Below are positions 33,769 through 42,071 of a stretch of DNA of 51,728 nt, in pieces. The DNA is from SG8-41 sp032123035 (lineage in GTDB: Bacteria; Pseudomonadota; Gammaproteobacteria; Burkholderiales; SG8-41), in the NCBI GenBank assembly GCA_032123035.1, contig JAQBFV010000002.1, forward strand, positions 1 through 51,728, given 5' to 3'. The first letter of the stretch is position 1; each line of letters begins with the position of its first letter. The notes under the pieces are model-generated. The model was not told the DNA's origin, did not search any database, and saw only the letters and a program-made list of their open reading frames with translations. The position numbers and the translations under genes were made by a program.

Positions 33769-33893
33769 GAGCGGTAAACGGTAAACGGTAAACGGTGAGC
33801 GGTAGACGGCAAACCGCGAAGCCTGAATCCGATACTAGAGGTACCGAGCGAGCGATGTTCTTCCCTTCACTGTTCACCGTTCACCGTTCACGA
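33769..33893. repeat. Intergenic heptad-word palindrome (GGTAAAC family) between petC and sspA
   Basis: From 33773: GGTAAAC, GGTAAAC, GGTAAAC, GGTGAGC, GGTAGAC, GG in exact 7-base register. After a spacer of about 50 bases the right arm is CACTGTTCACCGTTCACC then GTTCACG, i.e. GGTGAAC words reversed. Confidence 0.9.
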
Positions 33894-33907
33894 GGTTGCC
33901 CGCTCTT

Positions 33908-34507
33908 ATGATGACCTTATATTCAGGCACGACCTGCCCCTTCAGCCAGCGCTGCCGCATCGTGCTGTACGAGAAAGGGATGGATTTCCAGATCGTCGAC
34001 GTCGATCTGTTCAACAAGCCCGAGGACCTGGCGGTGATGAACCCCTACAACCAGGTCCCGGTACTGGTCGAGCGCGATCTGATTCTGTACGAGTCGAACA
34101 TCATCAACGAGTACATCGACGACCGTTTTCCGCACCCACAGCTCATGCCTGCCGATCCAGTGCTGCGCGCCCGCGCCCGCCTGTTCCTGTTCCGCTTCGA
34201 GCATGAGATGTTCAGCCACATCGAGTTGATCGAGAAGGGGACCCAGAAGCAGACCGAAAAGGGGCGTGCCGTTATCCGGGACAACCTCACGCAGATCGCG
34301 CCGGTGTTCACCAAGCAGAAGCACATGCTGGGCGAGGAATTCACGATGCTCGACGTCGCGATTGCGCCGCTGCTCTGGCGCCTCGACCACTATGGTATCC
34401 AGCTGCCCAAGACCTGCGCGCCGCTCATGAAGTACGCCGAGCGGTTGTTCAGCCGGCCCGCATTCATCGACGCGCTCACGGCGTCCGAGAAGGTCATGCG
34501 CCGCTAA
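33908..34507 (+). CDS. sspA: SspA, stringent starvation protein A (GST-fold RNA polymerase-associated)
   Basis: 199 residues from the ATG at 33908 (MMTLYSGTTCPFSQRC). Thioredoxin-like N-domain and glutathione-S-transferase-like helical C-domain: VDLFNKPEDLAVMNPYNQVPVLVE, then LYESNIINEYIDDRFPHPQLMP. In characterised bacteria SspA binds RNA polymerase and affects stationary-phase and acid-tolerance genes. Gene order petABC-sspA-sspB is the common betaproteobacterial one. Confidence 0.95.
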   Translation: MMTLYSGTTCPFSQRCRIVLYEKGMDFQIVDVDLFNKPEDLAVMNPYNQVPVLVERDLILYESNIINEYIDDRFPHPQLMPADPVLRARARLFLFRFEHEMFSHIELIEKGTQKQTEKGRAVIRDNLTQIAPVFTKQKHMLGEEFTMLDVAIAPLLWRLDHYGIQLPKTCAPLMKYAERLFSRPAFIDALTASEKVMRR

Positions 34508-34512
34508 CTTCC

Positions 34513-34617
34513 GTGAATCGTGAATCGTGAATCGTGAATAGTGAATGGTGAAAGGCGAATAACGCGGGTCTGGCATTCGGGGTTTCTCCGATTCCCCATT
34601 TCCTATTTCCCGTTTCC
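34513..34617. repeat. Intergenic double heptad array (GTGAATn and GGAAATn families) between sspA and sspB
   Basis: From 34513: GTGAATC x3, GTGAATA, GTGAATG, GTGAAAG, GCGAAT, strictly 7 bases apart. The second arm (34590-34617), read in reverse complement, is GGAAACG, GGAAATA, GGAAATG, GGGAATC, also 7-base words but of a different family. The two arms therefore pair only partly. Confidence 0.88.
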
Positions 34618-34625
34618 GCTTTGAT

Positions 34626-35036
34626 ATGGCAGAGCGCCCTACCAAGCCCTACCTCCTCCGCGCCATTCACGAATGGTGCTCGGACAGCAACCTGACGCCC
34701 TACGTCACCGTGCAGGTCGATGCCAATACGCGAGTGCCGCCGGCGCATGTGAAGAACGGGGAAATCCTGCTCAATGTGAGCTACGACGCCACCCACAAGC
34801 TGACGATCGGCAACGAGGGCATCCAGTTCTCGGCGCGGTTCGATGGAGTGTCGTTCGAGTGCTCGGTCCCCATTTCCGCGGTGGCCGGCATTTTCGCCAG
34901 GGAAAACGGGCAGGGCATGTTCTTTCCGCACGAGCCGGTTCAGGAGAATGGCAACGACGCGCCGCCCGAGCCCTCCTCTCCCAACGGCAACGGAAACGGC
35001 AACAGCGGGAAGCCAAAGCTCCAGATCATCAAGTAA
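34626..35036 (+). CDS. sspB: SspB, ClpXP adaptor
   Basis: 136 residues. The SspB fold is evident: KPYLLRAIHEWCSDSNLTPY, ILLNVSYDATHKL, IQFSARFDGVSFE and VPISAVAGIFARENGQGMFF. A flexible Asn/Pro/Ser-rich tail leads to the C-terminal ClpX-binding peptide KPKLQIIK. Delivers ssrA-tagged proteins to ClpXP. Complete. Confidence 0.96.
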   Translation: MAERPTKPYLLRAIHEWCSDSNLTPYVTVQVDANTRVPPAHVKNGEILLNVSYDATHKLTIGNEGIQFSARFDGVSFECSVPISAVAGIFARENGQGMFFPHEPVQENGNDAPPEPSSPNGNGNGNSGKPKLQIIK

Positions 35037-35100
35037 CCCGCACTCGGCGTGCGGCCACCACCATCAGCGGACGCTGGCCACGACTCAAGCCTTATCGGTC

Positions 35101-35106
35101 TATAAT
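35101..35106 (+). promoter_or_regulatory. -10 element of the tRNA-Thr promoter
   Basis: A perfect TATAAT 10 bases before the tRNA, followed by a GC-rich discriminator (GGCGGCCC) as expected for stringently controlled stable-RNA promoters. No good -35 hexamer was found at 16-18 bases. Confidence 0.55.
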
Positions 35107-35116
35107 GGCGGCCCAA

Positions 35117-35191
35117 GCCGGCATAGCTCAGTGGTAGAGCAACCGCCTTGTAAGCGGTAGGTCGTCTGTTCGAGTCAGACTGTCGGCACCA
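35117..35191 (+). tRNA. tRNA-Thr (anticodon TGT)
   Basis: 75 bases including an encoded CCA end. Acceptor GCCGGCA pairs with TGTCGGC (one G-T), the D arm is AGCTCAGTGGTAGAGC, the anticodon stem ACCGC/GCGGT encloses CTTGTAA with anticodon TGT, and the T arm contains TTCGAGT. All invariant positions I checked are present. It reads ACA, and ACG/ACT by wobble, codons. Confidence 0.97.
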
Positions 35192-35440
35192 CGGGCGATG
35201 CGCGGAAACACGGAGCCCGAGACGCTGGACGAGGTAGCCTGCGCTCAGTGCCGTAGCAAAAAAATCGCCCCGAAACAATCCCTTAGCTGGGCCAGGTGGC
35301 GGGAAGTTCCAGCCACGTCGCGCGGGATGCGTCGCCCTTTTGCGACGGTGCCGGGAGTTGAAGGCGTGGTTTTAAGACCTATTTAAGTGAGGCATGAAGA
35401 CAATGCGAGGCTGTAAACGCGCTGTGCTGAGGATACGCCA

Positions 35441-36415
35441 ATGATCCAGGTCGAAAACCTCGTCAAGGCATTCGGGACGAAGCTGGCGGTGAATGACGTT
35501 TCGTTTACCGTCGAGCGCGGGGAAGTGCTCGGCTTTCTCGGACCGAACGGCGCGGGCAAGTCCACCACCATGCGCATGGTGACGGGTTTCATCCCTCCGA
35601 CCTCGGGCGCGGTCAGGGTGGGCGGCTACGACGTCCTTGAGAACCCGCTGCCGGCGAAGCGGCTCATCGGCTATCTGCCCGAGAACGCGCCGGCCTACGC
35701 CGACATGACCGTGCAGGGCTTTCTCTCGTTCGCTGCCGAGTTGCGCGGGCTGCGCGGCGCGGCGCGCCGGAGCGCCGTCGATCGCGCGGTCGAGCTGTGC
35801 TTTCTCGAGAACGTGCGCTACCAGGTGATCGACACGCTCTCCAAAGGCTACAAGCACCGCACCTGCCTCGCGCAGGCGCTTATCCACGACCCGGATGTTT
35901 TGATCATGGACGAGCCTACCGATGGGCTCGATCCGAATCAGAAGCATGAGGTGCGCAACCTCATCAAGCGCATGGGGGCGAACAAGGCGATCGTGTTTTC
36001 GACTCACATCCTGGAAGAAGTCGAGGCAGCGTGCTCGCGCGTGATCATCATCGACCGCGGCCGGATTGTCGCGAGCGGCACGCCAGACGAGCTCAAGGGA
36101 CGCGCGCCGAATGCGGGCGCCGCGTGGCTGCGCGTGAAGGGCGTCCCTGCCGCGGCGCTTGCCAGCGGACTGTCCGGAATCGCGAACGCGGTGAATGCCG
36201 AAATCCTGAAAGATGAGGGCGGCATCGTGGAAATTCGGGTTTATCCCGACAAGACGAGGCCGGGCGGCAGCCTCACCGGCGAGGTGGCGGAACTCGCCGC
36301 GCAGCAGAAATGGCAGCTCGAAGAGCTGCACACCGAGGAAGGCCGGCTCGACGAGGTCTTCCGGGCCATTACGCTGCCCGACACCGTTAAAGAAGCGGCA
36401 GCGCAAACCAACTAA
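35441..36415 (+). CDS. Gld-type ABC transporter ATP-binding protein (GldA-like)
   Basis: 324 residues. Walker A GPNGAGKSTT (about 35-44), signature LSKGYKHRTCLAQALIHDP, Walker B VLIMDEPTDGLDPNQ, switch FSTHILEEV. The KGYKxR signature and the roughly 90-residue C-terminal extension are characteristic of the GldA/YhiH-like group that partners with GldF and GldG proteins. First gene of a four-gene operon (35441-40221). In gliding Bacteroidetes the homologues support motility, but in proteobacteria the role is unknown. Confidence 0.9.
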   Translation: MIQVENLVKAFGTKLAVNDVSFTVERGEVLGFLGPNGAGKSTTMRMVTGFIPPTSGAVRVGGYDVLENPLPAKRLIGYLPENAPAYADMTVQGFLSFAAELRGLRGAARRSAVDRAVELCFLENVRYQVIDTLSKGYKHRTCLAQALIHDPDVLIMDEPTDGLDPNQKHEVRNLIKRMGANKAIVFSTHILEEVEAACSRVIIIDRGRIVASGTPDELKGRAPNAGAAWLRVKGVPAAALASGLSGIANAVNAEILKDEGGIVEIRVYPDKTRPGGSLTGEVAELAAQQKWQLEELHTEEGRLDEVFRAITLPDTVKEAAAQTN

Positions 36416-36435
36416 AACTGCAGGCACACGCAGAT

Positions 36436-37179
36436 ATGAATGCATGGTCCAACATCAAGGCGATCGTCAAGCGCGAGCTGGGCGGCTACTTCACCTCGCC
36501 GATTGCCTACGTCTTCCTGATCATCTTCCTCCTGCTCACCGGTTTTTTCACGTTCACGGTCGGCAACTTCTTCGCGCGTGGCGAGGCCTCTCTAGTCTCG
36601 TTCTTCACCTGGCACCCGTGGCTCTACCTCTTCCTCGTACCGGCCGTGGGCATGCGGCTGTGGTCGGAAGAGCGCCGGCTGGGCACGATCGAGCTTCTGC
36701 TCACGATGCCGGTGACAACGGGGGAAGCGCTGATTGGCAAGTTTCTCGCCTCGTGGTTGTTCCTCGGGCTGGCGCTCGCGCTGACGTTTCCCGTGATCAT
36801 CACGGTGAACTATCTAGGCGATCCCGACAACGGCGTAATCTTCGCCGGCTACGTGGGCAGCCTGCTCCTCGCTGGCGCCTATCTTGCCGTAGCCTGCATG
36901 ACCTCGGCGATGACGCGAAACCAGGTGATCAGCTTCATTGTGGCGGTGTTGATCTGCCTCTTTCTGATCCTCGCCGGCTACGAGCCGGTGACCGGGCTCC
37001 TGTCACGGTTCGCGAGCTCGCGCGTGGTCGAGTTCGTCGCCGCTTTCTCGGTGATGACGCATTTCGAGGGATTCCAGCGCGGCGTGGTCGATCTGCGCGA
37101 TATTCTTTTCTTCGCGTCAGTGATCGGTTTCGCGCTGTTTACCACCGGCATCATCATCCGTAGCCACCGGGCAGGCTAA
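36436..37179 (+). CDS. Gld-type ABC-2 permease (GldF-like)
   Basis: 247 residues with six membrane helices (AYVFLIIFLLLTGFFTF, YLFLVPAVGMRL, LFLGLALALTFPVIITV, GYVGSLLLAGAYLAVACM, FIVAVLICLFLILAGY, VIGFALFTTGIIIR). Signatures of the ABC-2 family 2 group: KRELGGYFTSPIAYVF at the start and MRLWSEERRLGTIELLLTMPV. Lies 20 bases after the ATPase and 22 before the GldG-like gene. Confidence 0.92.
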   Translation: MNAWSNIKAIVKRELGGYFTSPIAYVFLIIFLLLTGFFTFTVGNFFARGEASLVSFFTWHPWLYLFLVPAVGMRLWSEERRLGTIELLLTMPVTTGEALIGKFLASWLFLGLALALTFPVIITVNYLGDPDNGVIFAGYVGSLLLAGAYLAVACMTSAMTRNQVISFIVAVLICLFLILAGYEPVTGLLSRFASSRVVEFVAAFSVMTHFEGFQRGVVDLRDILFFASVIGFALFTTGIIIRSHRAG

Positions 37180-37201
37180 GGAACCTAGAGATAGATTCCC
37201 T

Positions 37202-39094
37202 ATGAAAAGCAAACCATTCGAAACGATGCTTTACTCGACCGGCGGCGTGGTGGTGCTGCTCGCCATTCTGGTCGCGGTGAATTTCATCGTTGGGGCCTTC
37301 AGCCTCCGGGCGGATCTGACCGAGGGCCATGTCTACACGCTGTCGCCCGGCACGCGCGCCGTTCTCGGCAAGCTCGAGGCCCCGGTGAAGGTGCGCTTCT
37401 ACTACACGCAGGGCGCAGCAGTGCCCGTGGGCTTGAAAACGTTCGCCAAGCGTGTTGAAGATTTGTTGAATGAATACCGCGCGGCCTCGGGCGGGCGCGT
37501 GATCGTCGAGAAGTTCAATCCCGAGCCGGACTCGGATGCCGAAGACTCGGCCGAGCTCGACGGGGTCGAGGGCCAGCTCACCAACACCGGCGAAAAGTTC
37601 TATCTCGGGCTCGCGATCGCTTTCCTCGACCAGAGGGTAGCGCTGCCGGTGCTCACGCCTGACCGCGAGCGGCTGATGGAATACGACATTACGCGTGCCA
37701 TCGCACAGGTCGCCGCCGCCAAGAAGCCGGTGGTGGGTGTAATGAGCGCGCTGCCGGTTTTCGGGCGCTCGCTCAACCCGCTCACCAAGCAGCGGCCGAG
37801 CGATCCCTGGGTGCTCATTTCCGAGCTCAAGCGCGGATTCGAGTTGCGCGAAATAAAGATCGATGCGAAAAAGATCCCCGATGACATCAAGGTGCTGCTC
37901 GTCATCCATCCGCGTGACATGCTGGAGGACACCGAGTACGCAATCGATCAGTTCGTCCTGCGCGGCGGCAAGCTCATCGCCTTCGTCGATCCGTACGCCT
38001 ACTTCGACCAGCAGCCCGACATGCAAAACCCGTTCGGTGGCTCGCGCGCCGGGCAGTCGACGTTCTACCGGCTGTTCAAGGCCTGGGGCGTGGACGTGGA
38101 TATGGGCAAGGTGATCGCAGATATGACGTTCGCGAGCGGGGCCGGTCCCCGGCTGCTGCCCACGCTGCTCTCGCTCAACACGCAGGCACTGAATAGGGAC
38201 GACGTGGTGACGAGCCAGGTCGGCACGCTGCTCATTCCCTTCGGCGGCGCGTTCAAGGGCAAGCCCGCGGAGGGGCTGACGCAGACCGTGCTTGCCCACA
38301 CTTCCAAGAACGCGACGCCCGTGGACCTGATCATCGCCACGCTTTCCGGCGAGCCATCTACGCGCGGCTTCGAGCCCTCGGGCGAGGAGATGCCGCTCGC
38401 GATCCGGCTCACTGGCACTTTCCATACGGCCTTCCCAGAGGGTAAGCCCAAACCGTACGGCGCTCCGCGTGACCAGCAGAAAAAGGCGGACGATGCCAAG
38501 GAAAAAGCGGCGACGGAGCTCCAGATCAAGCGATCGGCGGAGGAGAATTTCGTGGTTCTGGTCGCGGACGTCGATATGCTCACCGACAACGCCGCAGTCG
38601 ACGTGCAGGAAATATTTGGTCAGCGCGTCGTCATTCCACGTAACGGCAACCTCGCGCTGGCGCAGGGCCTGGTCGAGCAGCTCGGGGGCGACGACGCGCT
38701 CATCAGCCTGAGAAGCCGCGCCGCCTTCAGCCGGCCGTTGACCGTGGTCCGGGAGATGGAGGCGCAGGCGCAGCAGCAGTACCTCGGCAAGATCAAGGAG
38801 CTGGAGGACGGCCTCAACCAGACCCAGGAGAAGCTGCAGTCCTTGCAGAAGGCGGGCGCGGGCAAATCGGCCGCGATACTCACGGCCGAACAGCAGGCTG
38901 AGCTCGAGAGCTTCCGCAAGAAGGCGGTGGAAACGCGGCTGGAGCTGAAGGCGCTCAGGAAAAACTTGCGCGTAGAGAGCGACCGGCTCGAGTTGTGGAC
39001 CAAGGTAATCAATATCGCGCTCATCCCGCTGCTCGTCGGGCTGATCGGGCTCCTGCTGGCTCTGGCAAGGCGAGGGAGGGAACGAGCAGCATGA
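37202..39094 (+). CDS. GldG-like ABC transporter auxiliary protein
   Basis: 630 residues. One helix at the N-terminus (about 9-30), then a large periplasmic GldG/ABC-type_uncharacterised region (DLTEGHVYTLSPGTRAVLGKL, VRFYYTQG, KRVEDLLNEYRAASGGRVIVE, then DITRAIAQVAAAKKPVVGVMS). A long coiled coil (about 510-600, EAQAQQQYLGKIKELEDGL onwards) and a C-terminal helix (VINIALIPLLVGLIGLLLALA) follow. Both ends are membrane-anchored with the bulk outside. Its stop overlaps the next gene by ATGA. Confidence 0.88.
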   Translation: MKSKPFETMLYSTGGVVVLLAILVAVNFIVGAFSLRADLTEGHVYTLSPGTRAVLGKLEAPVKVRFYYTQGAAVPVGLKTFAKRVEDLLNEYRAASGGRVIVEKFNPEPDSDAEDSAELDGVEGQLTNTGEKFYLGLAIAFLDQRVALPVLTPDRERLMEYDITRAIAQVAAAKKPVVGVMSALPVFGRSLNPLTKQRPSDPWVLISELKRGFELREIKIDAKKIPDDIKVLLVIHPRDMLEDTEYAIDQFVLRGGKLIAFVDPYAYFDQQPDMQNPFGGSRAGQSTFYRLFKAWGVDVDMGKVIADMTFASGAGPRLLPTLLSLNTQALNRDDVVTSQVGTLLIPFGGAFKGKPAEGLTQTVLAHTSKNATPVDLIIATLSGEPSTRGFEPSGEEMPLAIRLTGTFHTAFPEGKPKPYGAPRDQQKKADDAKEKAATELQIKRSAEENFVVLVADVDMLTDNAAVDVQEIFGQRVVIPRNGNLALAQGLVEQLGGDDALISLRSRAAFSRPLTVVREMEAQAQQQYLGKIKELEDGLNQTQEKLQSLQKAGAGKSAAILTAEQQAELESFRKKAVETRLELKALRKNLRVESDRLELWTKVINIALIPLLVGLIGLLLALARRGRERAA

Positions 39095-40221
39095 ACCGCA
39101 AGCAATTTTTGACCCTGATCATTGCGCTGGTGGTGTTTGGCGGCGCCGGGCTCGCTCTCTTCTGGCAGGACATCACCGCGTATCGCGAAAGCGGCGCCAA
39201 GATCGGCGCCAAGCTGCTGCCGGATCTCAAGATCGCCGATGTTGCCGAGATCCGGCTGCGGGACGCGAAGCACGAGGTTACGCTCGTGCGCAAAGAGAAT
39301 GGGTGGGTGGTGCAGGAGCGAGCTGGTTATTCCGCCAACTTCAACGCTATCAGCGACCTCATGGTGAAGCTGATCGGACTCAAGATCACACAAACCGAGC
39401 AGGTCGCGGCCAAGCTCTACCCGCGGCTCGACCTGGGCGAGCCGGGCAAGGGAGAAGGCGCGGGGATCGTGATGGAATTCAAGGACGCGGCGGGCACGTC
39501 CCTGGCGCGCATCATCCTGGGCAAGAAGGTTCTGAAGGAGGACCGTATGAATCCTCTGCCGGGTGCGAGAGAAGGCGTGCCGGCGGGGCGCTACGTGCTG
39601 CCCCCCGGCGCGAAGGATCGGGTGGTCGCGGTCTCTGATCCGCTCGACGCTGCGGAGGCTGCCCCTTCAAAGTGGCTGAAGAAGGACTTCTTCAAGGCAG
39701 AGCGCATTAAGACGCTCGCGGTCGGACCCGAAGGCGGTGCGCCGGAGTGGAAGGTCACCCGCAAGGAGGAGTGGGGCGACTGGCGTTTTACGAACGGCGC
39801 CGCGCTCGACGCGAGCGCGGCGGTGACAGCCGGCAACAAGCTGGGTTCGATGAATTTTGTCGATATCGTGCCCGATGCTGATCGCGACCCCGTGCACAAG
39901 GCGACCGTGGCCGTAGCCGAGACGTTCGATAACCTCACGTATCACTTCAGGATCGCCAAGCGCAAAGTTGGCGATGACTATCAGGTGAGCGTCACGGTGT
40001 CGGGTACTCCGCCACGCAAGCGTGTGCCGGAGAAGGGCGAGAAGCCGGAGGACAAGGAGGGCCGCGACAAGAATTTTGCCGAGACGCTCAAGGCGCTCGA
40101 AGAGCGCATTGCCGCGGAAACGGCCCTCGCCAAGTGGGCGTATATCGTTGCCGGCAGCGAGGTCGAGCCCTTGCTGAAGACCCGCAGCGAAATGACAGCA
40201 GCCAAGCCCTCGAAGAAATGA
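39091..40221 (+). CDS. DUF4340 protein of the Gld-type transporter operon
   Basis: 376 residues from the ATG at 39091, overlapping the GldG-like stop. One anchor helix (about 5-24, FLTLIIALVVFGGAGLALFW), then a repeated beta-rich domain (IADVAEIRLRDAKHEVTLVR, WKVTRKEEWGDWRFTN) with the DUF4340 pattern 'evaeIrl...g..v.l.r....W.v....'. A Lys/Glu-rich loop is near 315-340. DUF4340 genes very often follow GldG homologues in proteobacteria. The protein is probably exported and membrane-bound; biochemical role unknown. Confidence 0.85.
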   Translation: MNRKQFLTLIIALVVFGGAGLALFWQDITAYRESGAKIGAKLLPDLKIADVAEIRLRDAKHEVTLVRKENGWVVQERAGYSANFNAISDLMVKLIGLKITQTEQVAAKLYPRLDLGEPGKGEGAGIVMEFKDAAGTSLARIILGKKVLKEDRMNPLPGAREGVPAGRYVLPPGAKDRVVAVSDPLDAAEAAPSKWLKKDFFKAERIKTLAVGPEGGAPEWKVTRKEEWGDWRFTNGAALDASAAVTAGNKLGSMNFVDIVPDADRDPVHKATVAVAETFDNLTYHFRIAKRKVGDDYQVSVTVSGTPPRKRVPEKGEKPEDKEGRDKNFAETLKALEERIAAETALAKWAYIVAGSEVEPLLKTRSEMTAAKPSKK

Positions 40222-40238
40222 TTTAAAGAAACGGGGCC

Positions 40239-40266
40239 CGGCACCGCGCTATAATTAACGGTGCCG
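40239..40266. promoter_or_regulatory. Inverted repeat enclosing a perfect -10 hexamer
   Basis: CGGCACCG (40239-40246) and CGGTGCCG (40259-40266) are perfect 8-base complements separated by 12 bases that contain TATAAT (40250-40255). It lies 18 bases after the DUF4340 stop and 36 before the lipoprotein ATG. It could be an operator over a promoter, or a terminator-like hairpin of the preceding operon, though no T-run follows. Confidence 0.55.
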
Positions 40267-40301
40267 CTTGCGCGCATTTTCGCGGAGCCGCAATTGCCCT
40301 C

Positions 40302-40697
40302 ATGCGCAGCAGTTTCCGCATCCTGGCCGCCTTTCTGCCGTGCGTGGCGCTGTCCGCCTGCACGACGGCGCTCCATGGCTACCAATCCTCGGGCGGCGGC
40401 TCGACGACGACGGTGACGTCCGCGAGCGTGGCTGCATTTGCGTCGAGCTCAAACGCGAGCGTGTCGTTCGTCTCCGGGCCGAGAGTCCCCGCGAATGCCC
40501 CGGGCGGTCAGCTCACGCTGAGCAGCAGCTCCGCCGGGGCGTTAGGGGTCGCCGTTATCATCGGCGTCCTCGCGAGCTATATCGTGGAAGAGGAGGGGCC
40601 GACACCGCTGCCCGCGGGTACCAGGATCTTGCACACCTGCTCCTGCTACGGCTACCAACCACCGGCAACGAATGAACCGGTAATGAGTAATGAGTGA
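40302..40697 (+). CDS. Small predicted lipoprotein
   Basis: 131 residues. Lipoprotein signal with lipobox LSAC (Cys20 in LPCVALSACTTALHGY). The mature part is Ser/Ala/Gly-rich with a hydrophobic stretch (about 84-98, LGVAVIIGVLASYIV) and a Cys-rich end (HTCSCYGYQ). The final residues NEPVMSNE are encoded by the start of the downstream repeat element. I do not recognise the family. It has its own candidate promoter after the Gld-type operon. Confidence 0.75.
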   Translation: MRSSFRILAAFLPCVALSACTTALHGYQSSGGGSTTTVTSASVAAFASSSNASVSFVSGPRVPANAPGGQLTLSSSSAGALGVAVIIGVLASYIVEEEGPTPLPAGTRILHTCSCYGYQPPATNEPVMSNE

Positions 40698-40769
40698 TGA
40701 GTAATGCGCGGGAAAAACCGCTACTCGCGCCCGTTCACCCATTACCCATTACCCATTACCCATTACCCG
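40676..40769. repeat. Heptad-word palindrome (AATGAGT/CCCATTA family)
   Basis: From 40680: GTAATGA, GTAATGA, GTGATGA, GTAATGC. The right arm from 40738 is four perfect CCCATTA copies followed by CCC. The left arm is translated as the lipoprotein C-terminus and supplies its stop. The right arm ends 4 bases before the next ATG. Confidence 0.93.
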
Positions 40770-40770
40770 A

Positions 40771-40965
40771 ATGAAGCTGAGAGAAATTCTGAAATCGCCG
40801 GTGTTCGCACTTGGCCACAAGTGGGACTTCAAGAAACGCACCGACGCCTATGAGTCGGATACGACCGCGCTCATCCGGCGCATGCTGGACGAGGCCGCGA
40901 TACGCGACGACCAGGACTGGGCGTGGGAGCGCTGGCGCAACGACGCGAGCGCCCTTAAGAAGTGA
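40771..40965 (+). CDS. Conserved-looking 64-residue hypothetical protein
   Basis: 64 residues beginning MKLREILKSPVFALGHKWDF. Highly charged, helical, Trp-containing (WDFKKR, DWAWERWRNDA); no signal or membrane segment. Repeat elements flank it on both sides, the ATG coming 4 bases after one and the stop immediately before the next. Composition is that of a real soluble protein, but I do not recognise the family. Confidence 0.6.
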   Translation: MKLREILKSPVFALGHKWDFKKRTDAYESDTTALIRRMLDEAAIRDDQDWAWERWRNDASALKK

Positions 40966-41050
40966 GTTCCGAGTTCAAGGTTCAAAGTTCAAGGTCGAAG
41001 ACGTAGGTCGTGTCCTTTGAACGTTGAACCTGGAACATTGAACCTTGAAC
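40966..41050. repeat. Intergenic heptad-word palindrome (GTTCAAn family)
   Basis: From 40966: GTTCCGA, GTTCAAG, GTTCAAA, GTTCAAG. The right arm is CCTTTGAACGTTGAAC then CTGGAAC, ATTGAAC, CTTGAAC. The left arm begins with the same GTTCCGA-GTTCAAG pair as the element between hisB and hisH, 16 kb away. Confidence 0.9.
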
Positions 41051-41057
41051 GCCGCCG

Positions 41058-41999
41058 TCAGGCGGCGTGATGGCTGACTACCTCCAGCACACGCGTCCCG
41101 TCCGCGTTCCTGACCTCGGTGTGTATCCCCGCGAAGCTGCGCCCCTCGTGAAAACGTTGCGAGCGGATCTTTAGCGAGCGGCCCTGCCCGGGGCTGATGA
41201 ACCAGGCCGAAATGGCGGAGAGCCGGGGATGCCGCGGCGCCGCGGCCTGCGCGGTCACGGCCGCCAGTCCCAGCAGCAGGCCGCCCTGCACATGCCCGAC
41301 GCGGTTGCCGTGCTGGGGGCCGATTTTCACGTGACAACGCGCGCCATCGGCGGATGCCTGCGGCAGCGCGCTCCAGAAATGCTCAATGAAAGCGTGGCGC
41401 CGATCGGCGCGTCGGAGCGCCGAGTCGCACGCTTTCATTATGGCGCGTTCGCCTGATTCGAGCCCCTCCTCGTCAAAGGCCACGACCCGGCCGCGGCCTT
41501 TGCGCTGCCACGGGAGCGGCGCAAGCTTCACGCCCGCCGGCGCGGGCAACACCACGAAGCTACCCATGGCATGGCACACCGGCTTGCCGCCGGCATGAAT
41601 CGTCACGCTGGAGAGGGCCTCGCGCACCGCGCCGCCCGTGGTGAAGCTCTCAAGACGCGACTTGGCGCTCAGCTTGCCCTGCAATGGCTGGCCAGTGAAC
41701 TGCGCATGCAGGTGCACCGTGGCCTGGCGCACGCCGCGCTTGATTTTAAGGCGTGGTGCCGTCGCGAGCGCAGTGTCGAGCAGCACGCTAAAGGCGGTAA
41801 GCGCGATGGAGCCGTCGGTGGCGCGGCAATGTGGGCCATCGGGCATCGTTTCCTCGAGACGGTCGGTGCCGATCCGTGGCCACTCGAGACCGAGAAAGTA
41901 GCCGGGGAAGTGAAAGCCGGGGAGACGGTTCGCCGTCAGCGCTGAGATGACACGGCGGCGAATGCTGGCTGCGGCGGGAGCGTTGGGGGTCTTGCGCAC
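41058..41999 (-). CDS. Double-hotdog thioesterase-like protein (PaaI/acyl-CoA thioesterase type)
   Basis: 313 residues, apparent GTG start. Two hotdog halves are visible: the first with HCRATDGSIALTAFSVLLDT, the second with GNRVGHVQGGLLLGLAAVTA, the latter matching the PaaI-type active helix (HxxxGG). A further conserved FPGYFLGLEW segment lies near the N-terminus. Likely hydrolyses an acyl-CoA; substrate unknown. It stands alone, convergent with the 64-residue protein and divergent from the MFS gene. Confidence 0.75.
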   Translation of the reverse strand: MRKTPNAPAAASIRRRVISALTANRLPGFHFPGYFLGLEWPRIGTDRLEETMPDGPHCRATDGSIALTAFSVLLDTALATAPRLKIKRGVRQATVHLHAQFTGQPLQGKLSAKSRLESFTTGGAVREALSSVTIHAGGKPVCHAMGSFVVLPAPAGVKLAPLPWQRKGRGRVVAFDEEGLESGERAIMKACDSALRRADRRHAFIEHFWSALPQASADGARCHVKIGPQHGNRVGHVQGGLLLGLAAVTAQAAAPRHPRLSAISAWFISPGQGRSLKIRSQRFHEGRSFAGIHTEVRNADGTRVLEVVSHHAA

Positions 42000-42071
42000 C
42001 CGCGGATTCTACGTGATCGATCGGCGCCGGGGCGCGCTCGTCACGCGCGTAGGTTAAAATCACACGCGAAA

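Noticed and set aside
35198..35386. 62-codon frame after the tRNA
   Set aside because: No ribosome binding site and no protein-like composition; the region up to 35440 appears to be leader DNA for the Gld-type operon.
37154..38425. 423-codon minus-strand frame opposite the GldG-like gene
   Set aside because: Antisense shadow; no signal, domain or ribosome binding site.
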